The notes under the pieces: generated by a model
Database searches by the model: none
What the model was told of the DNA's origin: nothing
The model's input: the letters and a program-made list of their open reading frames with translations, nothing else
Made by a program: the position numbers and the translations under genes
Source of the DNA: Bettongia penicillata ogilbyi
Lineage: Eukaryota > Chordata > Mammalia > Diprotodontia > Potoroidae
Direction: 5' to 3'
DNA length: 64,000 bases
NCBI GenBank assembly: GCA_023548195.1
Contig: JAJHZJ010000808.1
Span: 4,569,182 to 4,633,181 of the forward strand
Shown: in pieces, positions 56,790 through 64,000 of the stretch
Layout of the letters: each line of letters begins with the position of its first letter
How positions within the stretch are numbered: the stretch's first letter is position 1

Positions 56790-57585
56790 AAGGCTACAAA
56801 CCTTTCACTTGACAGAGGAATCCTCCCAAAGGAAAATCTACTTTCTACATGAGAGGAGGCAAACAGCTTTATATGATACTAACAGGTAAAGGATGCTACA
56901 CATCTAGCAGGAAATGAAAAAGATAAATGATGTCAGCCAGTTCACTCCCATATTTATTATGTCCCAAAATTTACTCACACATTTATCTTATGCTTACACT
57001 GTACTATGATGGAACCGTGAGATGCAATGATATAAATAAAAGACAATTTTCCTTGTGTACTATTCATTCCCTTCCCTTGGGACCTTACACTATATTGAGA
57101 AAAGGAGCATATTCAAATGAACGAAATACAAGGCAGCATATAAATAGTCTGAGCCACTTAATAAAAGCAAATAATTACAAGCCTCCCTCTAGGGACAAGA
57201 TACTCTGCTTGATCCAGGAAACTTTCATCCAAGGAAGAAAAGTCACACAGTGCCTACTGTTAAGCAGCTTCCAGTCTATGGGGATCTACAAATGTGTACA
57301 CAGCTAAAGGAATCTGAGAGAGAACAGTGACAACGAAGACTGGGAAACACAGTTCTGTAAGAGTAGCATCAAGGGACAGAAAGCTCCGAATGGGCTGAGG
57401 TGAGCGTGGAAAGCAAAGGATAACAAGAGGACTTTTTAAAAGCTATATTGGGAAAAAGAGGGAGGGTCACAGAAGGGACAATCCTAATGCTCTGGGTGGA
57501 TGGGATGGACAGAAATAATTCTGGAAAGAAGGCAGAGCTGCCCAACTCTGACATTTCTTCTCCTTTCCCACATCAGGGAGAATGA
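56790..57585. other. Mostly unassigned sequence
   Basis: A faint L2-like 3' region may lie at 57060-57330 ('gggaccttacactatattga'); nothing firm. The plus-strand frame at 56927-57307 (126 codons) has no recognised domain. Confidence 0.35.
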
Positions 57586-57589
57586 TCCT

Positions 57590-58433
57590 TGGATTAGAAA
57601 AGGTAGACCAAAGGTTCACGGTGAGATGATACCCAAGGGAAGCAAAGTATAAGAGTACACTAGCTATTCTGAAAGAGCTGGATTCACCAGGCCCAGATGA
57701 ATTCATCACATCCAGGATACCAAAGGGACTGAAAGATGTGATTACTAAATGACAGCAGGAAGTTTTAAAAGATCATGCAGATGCCACCTGGAAAATTGCG
57801 TTCCTTTCTGGGCACCACATTTTAGGACAGATACTGATCACACAAAGATGCTGAAGGAACCACAGAATTAAAGGATCTAAGATTTAGGGACAAAAGGGAC
57901 CTGAGAGGTCATCTAGTCCAATGCCATCTTTTTACAGATGAGGAAACAAAGACCTGAAGGGATTATTAAATCACTCACCAAAGATCATGCAAACAGCAAA
58001 AATAGCAGAACCAAGATTAGAACCCATGTCCTCTGACTCTAAATCCAGTGGTCTTTCTAACTCTGCTCTGATCTATGGCTTCAATATTCTGCCACAAGAG
58101 GATCAGGAGGAAGAACTGAGGATGACTGGTGTTGAGTAGAGCTGGGGGCAGTGATGATGGGACAGAGGTCCTTAAATGTTTAAGAATCAGAAGAGCTGTC
58201 ACATGAAACAAGGATAAGACTCTTTCTTCTTGTTCACATGAAGTCAAACGAGGGGCAGTGGGTACAACTGATAGAGGCGAGTTTTGCTCTCCTTGTCACC
58301 AACTTCCTAACAAGTAGAATGATTCACAAAGAGGACAGTTTGCCCCAGAAAGTGGTGGGGTCCTCCCTGTTCCAGGGCAAGTGTATGCTGGATATTGTAG
58401 AGGAAATACTTGTTCAAGGACAGATTAGCCTAT
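57590..58433 (+). mobile_element. L3/CR1 LINE, split by a MIR
   Basis: Left piece 57590-57860: 'ccaggcccagatgaattcat', 'gcgttcctttctgggcacca'. Right piece about 58080-58433: 'gtccttaaatgtttaagaat', 'cagaagagctgtcacatgaa', 'tgccccagaaagtggtgggg', 'ggatattgtagaggaaatac'. The order matches one L3 copy read through the MIR. Confidence 0.68.
57868..58072 (-). mobile_element. MIR-type SINE inserted in L3
   Basis: 'gggacctgagaggtcatcta', 'tttttacagatgaggaaaca', 'cccatgtcctctgactctaa', 'atccagtggtctttctaact'. Confidence 0.78.
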
Positions 58434-58636
58434 CAGGGGTCCTTGGCATTTTGTGTGTCATAGATCCCTTTGACAGTTGGGTAAAGCCTCTGGATTCCTT
58501 CTCAAAATAATGCCTTTAAATGAAAGCAAAACAAAACATAGGCCTACAAAAGAAACCAATTAAAATGAAATAGTTATAAAAACTTTTTTAAAAATGTAAG
58601 ATCCCAGACTCAGGTTAAGAACCCTTGACTTAGATG
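58434..58636 (-). mobile_element. MER5-like hAT MITE
   Basis: Termini 'aggggtccttggcatttt' and 'ggttaagaacccttg' form a degraded inverted repeat. The interior has 'cctttaaatgaaagcaaaac'. Third member of the family in this window, inverted relative to the other two. Confidence 0.72.
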
Positions 58637-58689
58637 GTTTCTGAGGTCTGTTCCAATGAACTTCAGTTCTCTGATGAAGGAAGGCTTTG

Positions 58690-59140
58690 CTGAAGAGATG
58701 GTATAATGTATTCCAGGGACAGGACATGGTTTAAGTTAATGCAGAGAGGTAGAGCTGAAAGGGCAATGAGGACATTTGACTACTGGGCTAGGTTAGTGGC
58801 TCCTGAGTGTTTATGAAGGAAAAGGAGCAAAGGAAGAAAGCCTGAAAAGGAGAGTTGAAGCCCAGCTCTCGAAAGCCTTCTATGCTGGGGCGGTCTGAGG
58901 AGGGCATAATTGATTTTGAGAACATCATCTGGGAGGCTTGTTTTTTGAGCAGGGGATATGATCAGAACTATGCCACAGGATGATTATTTTGATAGACGAT
59001 CTAGAAAGAGGAGTAACTGGAAGCAGGAAGATGAATGAAGAAACAAATGTAATAGTTCAGGTGCAAGACAATAATATTAATAACATATAATTAATATATA
59101 ATAACAATAATTATAACAATAACGTAAGTGCTTCAGGATA
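58690..59140 (-). mobile_element. L2 LINE fragment with MIR tip
   Basis: Purine-rich L2 text 'aaagggcaatgaggacattt', 'gcaggggatatgatcagaac' and 'aatagttcaggtgcaagaca', then an AATAATAA-rich MIR-like tip at 59070-59140. Confidence 0.6.
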
Positions 59141-59269
59141 GCCTGCTACACAAATTCAGAAGGGGAAGGAACCATTTATTATTGCAAGAGCTCAGGAAGT
59201 CATCACCCCGGAGGGGAGATTTCAGCAGGGGGTAGGGGGTGAAGGGTGGGGGGTGAAGGATGACTTGTT

Positions 59270-59500
59270 AAAAAAATAGGTAGAAAGGTCCAGGCTGGAT
59301 AGAACAGTATACTCTAAGGGAGGTCTGGGGCAGCCAAGAGTCAACACAGTCAAACTGAATGGTTTCAGTAGGGTTGTCGTGAAACATAAGGAATGAAATG
59401 AGGAGGCCCTATTGGAGAGGGCCTTAAAAATGGACCTAAGCCATGGGAAGTTTCAGAGAAGAGGAAGGATGCAGTGAGATGTTGATAAAAAGGAAGGAAT
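59270..59500 (-). mobile_element. L2 LINE fragment, decayed
   Basis: 'gtttcagtagggttgtcgtg' and 'gagagggccttaaaaatgga' in L2-like order; a G-rich tract at 59226-59262 precedes it. Confidence 0.4.
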
Positions 59501-59734
59501 TTAAAATCAAATAAGGAAAATAACAGGCTGTTAGAAAAATATAAATATCTTTTAAAGGTTATTATAATATAAGTAAGCAACTAAGAAAGAGGCCAAAGGC
59601 CCAGTTCTGGAAAATAAGAAAAAATTTAGAGGCTAAAATAACCCAAAGGAAGAACTATAACAGAGATTTCTGTTTTCAAATACAATCATGCAAATGAATA
59701 TAAAGGTCAGAGATGAGGACTAACCAAGGGGGTG
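59501..59734. other. Unassigned sequence
   Basis: Nothing recognised. Confidence 0.4.
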
Positions 59735-60920
59735 ACAATTCAATTAAAAATATTAAGCTCCAATTATATGCAACGTACAATGCTAGATGATGGCAACATC
59801 AAAACAAAAAGGAAATATTCCCAGCCTCCAGGAGCTTATGTTCTCTGTGGAGTTGGAGGAGAGTGGAGAACGCAACATTTACACATAGAAATAAATGAAA
59901 AATATGTACAAAGCAATTTCAGGGCTGGAGGGGAGGATCAGGAAAGGCCTCAAGTAGAAACTGGGACTTCAATTGTGGTGAAGGCAAAGAAGCAGCAATT
60001 CAGAGAAACACTTACACTAACGCAGGGAGATGGGATGGATGTAGTCAGTTTTCTGGAGGAGGTGAGATCTGAGCTGAGTTTTGAAGGAAACAAGACTCAT
60101 AAGTCAGGAGAGAAGGCAATATAGGCATGAAGGGCAACCCTTGAAAAGACAGTTGCATGCAAGGTAAAGAAAGAAAAGCCAGAGTTGCAGGATTGTGTAT
60201 GTGGAGGGGATAAAGTATAAGGACACTGGGAAGGTAGGAAGGAGCCAGGGTAAGAAGGGCTTTAAATGCCAAAAGAAAAGTTTATATTGGATTCTGGACA
60301 TAACAGGGAACCATTGGAATTGAATGAGTAGAGGAAAGACATGGTCACACCTACACTTTAGAAGATCACTTGGGAGTGGGGGTGGGTGGGGATGGATTGC
60401 ATGCAGTGCAGACAGACTTGAGAGAAGACCAACCACAAGGGGACTGCAACAGTATAGGTAGGAGATAAAATCAGGGTGACTGTGATTCCAGTGAAAGGGA
60501 TATATGTGAGAGATGTGAAGTACAAACAATATTTGGCAACAGACTGGATATGTGGAATGAATGAAGGGGAGGCTTTGAGGATGCTGTTGATGTTTGTGAC
60601 TGGGAGATAATGGTGCCCTCAGTTGTAAGAGGGAAGTTGGGAAGAGGAGAAGATTTTTTGGGGGAAAGATATTGAGTCCATACTTTGATTTGACAAGGTA
60701 TAACCAGTGACAGGACAAGGCAGGCAAGGGACTCAAGAGGTAAGAATAGTGTAGAGCTGAACTGGCTCACCAAGGAGGTCAAGGGGGGTATAGTATGGCC
60801 AGTGCAGTAATGGCCTGGGAAGAACTGAGGGATAGAGAAATTGGAAATCATGGTGAGAACAAAAAAAAGGGCTAGGGGTCATAAGACAGATGGAAACCCA
60901 GAAGGAGAGAAGGTTATGAT
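59735..60920 (-). mobile_element. L2 LINE ORF2 C-terminus and 3' UTR (largest L2 copy)
   Basis: About 1.2 kb reversed: 3' tip 'ttatatgcaacgtacaatgc', 'agcctccaggagcttatgtt', then 'gaaggtaggaaggagccagg', 'gaagggctttaaatgccaaa', 'ggaaccattggaattgaatg', 'agacatggtcacacctacac' and 'ggcaacagactggatatgtg'. The minus-strand frame 60104-60736 (210 codons) still reads LLIQFQWFPVMSRIQYK, matching the L2 C-terminal segment. It is not a host gene. Confidence 0.86.
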
Positions 60921-60924
60921 CAAT

Positions 60925-61685
60925 CAGATATAAGAATCACAGAGTTCATGAACATGGAAGAATACTTTTGCACAATGGTAAGATTAGGAGAATGACCATA
61001 TCTGTGTACAGCTCTGGTGGACTGGAAGAGCAATTTCTGTAGCCTAATTTCTTTTACTGAACACATTTACAATTTTTTTTGCACGGTCATTTAATTATTT
61101 TCATTGTTAGCATCAGCATCATATGAGAACTCGTACACTGCTCAAGGCACTGCGGACAATACTTCCTAAACATCTATTATCACTGAGAAGCATTTCCCTT
61201 TTCTCTTTGTGATCTGGAAAAAACAGACTTCACCTGTGAGTCTGTGTGATTGACACATCTTACATGTTCATTTACTAGAAGGTGTTATTTTGAGGATGAT
61301 CCGGAACTAAGGCTAAACAAATGTAGTAAACCTTTATTAATTTAAACTAAGGAAAAGAAAGGCTACTCTGCATTAGTGGGAATAATGAAATGCTGATTTC
61401 TAAAAAAATGTTTTAATTTTAGCTAAGGAATAATAACAATTCTTAGGAATACATGATAGCTAGCACTTAACCTATTAAGTATTTAAACATGGATTCTTGA
61501 AAGTGCATAAAAAATATGATGTTCTCTTGAGTATTTGCAACAATGGCCTGAAATGTTTTGAATGCTATCAGTTTGTGCTACGAATCACCCATTCCTGACA
61601 GATGATCTTTCCAGTGCAATGTCCTGACACCGTCTTAAACTTGATGTATCTGAAAATAAACTCCTATGTGGATTCTGATGATGGA
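60925..61685. other. Unassigned sequence
   Basis: AT-rich; no family recognised. Confidence 0.4.
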
Positions 61686-61689
61686 AGGT

Positions 61690-62455
61690 CTTCAGGGGCC
61701 TGGTAGGTAATCTGAACTTTATTCAGAAAAGTATAGATTTGCTGTAGCTTTTAACAGTGATGTGCTTGGGACAATATAATTCTGGCAGCAGTGGGTGTGA
61801 ATGATGAAGTAGGATGGGGAAAGATAGAGGTAAGAAAACCAGTTAAGAGGTTATTTCAATATTTCAGTTCAGAGGCAATAAGAGCCTGAACCTGAGTGGT
61901 GGCCATGGAAACAGAAAGAATAGCAGGAATTCAAGAGACATTTTTTTAGGCAGAATTGACAGTACTTGGCAACTAATTGAGCGGAGAGGGAGAAAGAGTT
62001 AAAAATGGATCTGAAATTTCAAGTCTAGGTAACTGGGAAAGCAGCTCTGTCATTAACAGAAATAGGGAAGTCAAAAGAAGATAGATTTTGGGGGATGAAA
62101 ACATGATGAACTTGCAATGACAGTGGATATCCATAAGCAGATGCTCAAAAGAGAGTTGGAAATATAGGTGTGGATGGATTGGGAGAAGAGAGAAAGAAAG
62201 CTGGGGACACAGATTTGGGAGTCACCTTTAGAGAGATGATAATTATAGCCTCAAGAGTAAGTAGTATCACTAATGGTAATGTAGGGAGAAAAAAATGAAA
62301 GAGGGCCAGGGGCAGAACCTTGGGGAACTTCTATAGTTAGAGGCAAGCTAAAGAAGACTCTGAGGAAGACAGGAAAGGAATGATTAGAACAGCTGATGGA
62401 GAACAAGGAGAGTACACTGTCAAGCAAGAGAGAGACAAGACAGAAAAAGTGGTTA
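61690..62455 (-). mobile_element. L2 LINE ORF2 fragment
   Basis: 'ggtggccatggaaacagaaa', 'atttcaagtctaggtaactg', 'ggatatccataagcagatgc', 'tttgggagtcacctttagag' and 'ggggcagaaccttggggaac' follow L2 order and continue further 5' in the element than the 59.7-60.9 kb copy. Confidence 0.74.
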
Positions 62456-62800
62456 ATAACAACAATATATACTTATATAGGACATTCCAAAAGTTTTATT
62501 TCAGTTTTTAGCTACAGAGGAAATATAGCTAGCAAGCTTTTTAAAATTTAAAACTATCCTGAGACTTTTGGCACACTATCCAACATGTTAAAGAATTATA
62601 AAATATTTTTGCATACACTGTGTCATTTGATTCCCACAACAAGCCTGGGAGGTAGGAGGTATTATTATCACCATTTCACAAATGAAGAGACTGGAAGTTA
62701 TAAGTGATTTGCCCACGGTCACAGAGCTACTGGATTTGAAGTAAGACTTTCCTGATGCCAAGTCCAGTACTCTCTCCAATGTACCACATAGCTGCCTTAT
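62456..62800 (-). mobile_element. MIR-type SINE interrupted by a mariner-type MITE
   Basis: MIR text before (62456-62479) and after (from about 62586): 'gggaggtaggaggtattatt', 'caccatttcacaaatgaaga', 'tgatttgcccacggtcacag', 'gtaccacatagctgcc'. Confidence 0.78.
62480..62582. mobile_element. Tc1/mariner-type MITE
   Basis: About 100 bp with related inverted ends ('ggacattccaaaagttttat' and, reversed, 'ggatagtgtgccaaaagtct'), preceded by TATA. Too short to encode a transposase. Confidence 0.65.
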
Positions 62801-62804
62801 TGAC

Positions 62805-63095
62805 AGTGTAAAATTCTACAGAGAGAGTAAGGAGGATAACAACTGAGGAAAGACCAGGGGATTTAGCTGCAAATCAATGGTGGTAAAGGGAAAGAGGGAT
62901 TATAGAACAAAGGTGCCACAGAGCCAAGGAAATGATATTTGTTCAAAATGTTAGTGTTCTAAAAGGCAGAGTGTTTATAGGCAGAGAGAGTAAGGGAGCC
63001 GGTAAAAGACAGATGATGCAAGAGAAAGATCAGAGAGACATGGGAGAACAAATAGAAAGGGGAAGGCTTAATAATGAGTAATTAACTACAGCTCA
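62805..63095. other. Unassigned sequence
   Basis: Purine-rich; possibly decayed L2. Confidence 0.35.
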
Positions 63096-63099
63096 GGCA

Positions 63100-63240
63100 T
63101 GGTGGAAAGTAAGAGCACATGCCTCACAGGGCTGTTGCAAAGAGCAAATGAGATAATATACGTAAAGTGTTTTGTCATCCTTAAAATGTCATAAAAATGT
63201 TAGCTCCTATTTATTAATATCATTACTGTTGTTGGTATCA
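63100..63240 (+). mobile_element. MIR-type SINE 3' part
   Basis: 'ctcacagggctgttgcaaag', 'agcaaatgagataatatacg', 'aatgttagctcctatttatt'. Confidence 0.7.
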
Positions 63241-63425
63241 TTACATGGTGCATCGAAATTGTCAAACTGCTTTCCTCACAACAACCCTGGCATGTGGGTG
63301 ATGCACTTATTATTATCTCCATTTTAGAGATGAGGACAATGAGGCATTGAGAGGTTAAATATCTTGCCTCTGGGCTGGCAGTGAGTGTCTGAGATGGAAT
63401 GTGAGCTTGGGTTTCTTGATTCCAA
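63228..63425 (-). mobile_element. MIR-type SINE
   Basis: 'ttatctccattttagagatg', 'ggcattgagaggttaaatat', 'gggtttcttgattccaaa', in reversed order. It lies tail to tail with the preceding copy. Confidence 0.74.
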
Positions 63426-63479
63426 ATGGACAGATGGAAATGTAAAGATGAGCGAGCCCTTTCTCCTCACTCTGCCATT

Positions 63480-63772
63480 TGCAATCATTCTCTAAAACTC
63501 AGCTAATTTCTTCAGGAAGTCTTCCCTGATCCCCCAGCTAATGCAATATCTCCTTCCTTCAAAGACCTTTGAGCATTTTGTGTGGATCACTCTTGTTACG
63601 TTCTATCTTTCATCACACTCATTTGTATATGTGTGACACCAGCTCCATCCCCTCATGCTATTCTAAAGTCTTCTTGGGTATAGACTGTGTCATTTCTCAT
63701 CTGTGTATTGCCAGCACTTGGCATGGTAACTTGCATACAGAAGATGCTTAATAAATTTTCACTGATGTATCT
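63480..63772 (+). mobile_element. L2 LINE 3' end
   Basis: 'ttcttcaggaagtcttccct', 'gatcccccagctaatgcaat', 'tgccagcacttggcatggta' and 'gatgcttaataaattttcac'. Complete 3' terminus. Confidence 0.82.
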
Positions 63773-64000
63773 GTTCACAGCAAAGTGAGAGACTAAGCCC
63801 CAGCCTGAGAACGATGGCGCAGAGGAAGGGCTGAGTACCTTAAAGGGTCTGACACAGTTGCTAGGGGGAATATGGCAGGGAGTCAACCAGAATGGAATCA
63901 AAGGCCTCCTGGAAAGGACTGAGGGCTAGCTGGTGAGAGCAGCTCAAAGACTGGGTGATGTTTCTAGAGTCAGTACAGTTAGCCCTTAACAGGTGGCCAT
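63773..64000. other. Unassigned sequence at the window edge
   Basis: Nothing recognised. Minus-strand frames here have no recognised domain. Confidence 0.4.

Larger units (their letters stand above)
55079..64000 (-). other. APBB2: Presumed APBB2 intron upstream of the PTB exon
   Basis: Begins with the acceptor tract read on the minus strand (TTGTTGAATTTTAG just before the exon). The preceding family exon should encode a segment ending around the start of the PTB domain. Nothing like it was seen up to 64000. The stretch is mostly minus-strand L2 fragments and MIRs. Confidence 0.6.

Noticed and set aside
60104..60736. 210-codon minus-strand open frame as a gene
   Set aside because: It reads through an L2 ORF2 C-terminus in L2 order (QFQWFPVMSRIQYK) within a longer L2 copy; transposon relic, not a host gene.
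1..64000. CRISPR arrays, operons, bacterial or phage systems
   Set aside because: Repeat content, intron-exon structure and lack of dense ORFs show animal nuclear DNA; regular repeats here are microsatellites and transposons.

Overview
The window looks like nuclear DNA from a marsupial. It is AT-rich, has almost no continuous coding sequence, and about half of it is recognisable transposon debris. The debris includes families I know from marsupials: HAL1 'half-L1' elements with a marsupial-type ORF1, marsupial L1 3' ends, RTE/BovB-type LINE sequence, and tRNA-derived SINEs with RTE-like tails. These lie on an older mammalian background of L2, L3/CR1, MIR-type SINEs and small hAT/mariner relics. 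The species is inferred from repeat content only.

The single confident gene segment is one 128-bp coding exon on the minus strand (54951-55078). It encodes the start of the first phosphotyrosine-binding (PTB/PID) domain of a Fe65-family adaptor, best matched by APBB2 (FE65L1). It has a clean AG acceptor and GT donor. I found no other APBB2 exon, so most of the window is read as APBB2 intron: downstream intron at 1-54950 and upstream intron at 55079-64000. The exon ends where Fe65-family transcripts are known to take a 6-nt neuron-specific microexon, and three UGCAUG hexamers lie 190-290 nt into the downstream intron.

Layout: 1-11 kb holds SINE, MIR, L2, L3 and hAT fragments, plus a plus-strand exon-like segment near 3.4 kb. 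11.06-13.7 kb is the longest stretch without recognisable transposons (only short microsatellites). 14-18.2 kb is a BovB LINE split by a HAL1 copy. 18-23.9 kb holds MIR, L2 and a dispersed repeat. 23.9-27.1 kb is a second HAL1 followed by an L1 3' end. 27-37 kb is mostly L2 and MIR. 37.2-40.2 kb is the third and best-preserved HAL1, inserted in an L2 3' end. 41.1-45.4 kb is a deleted plus-strand L1 split by a 594-bp solo LTR. 45-55 kb is comparatively quiet intron leading to the exon. 55-64 kb is dominated by minus-strand L2 fragments with L3, hAT, mariner and MIR pieces.

All three HAL1 copies share the strand of the APBB2 exon. Nested insertions (HAL1 in BovB, HAL1 in L2, LTR in L1, MIR in L3, mariner-type MITE in MIR) give a relative chronology. 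No tRNA, rRNA or CRISPR array was found, and no intact mobile-element protein.
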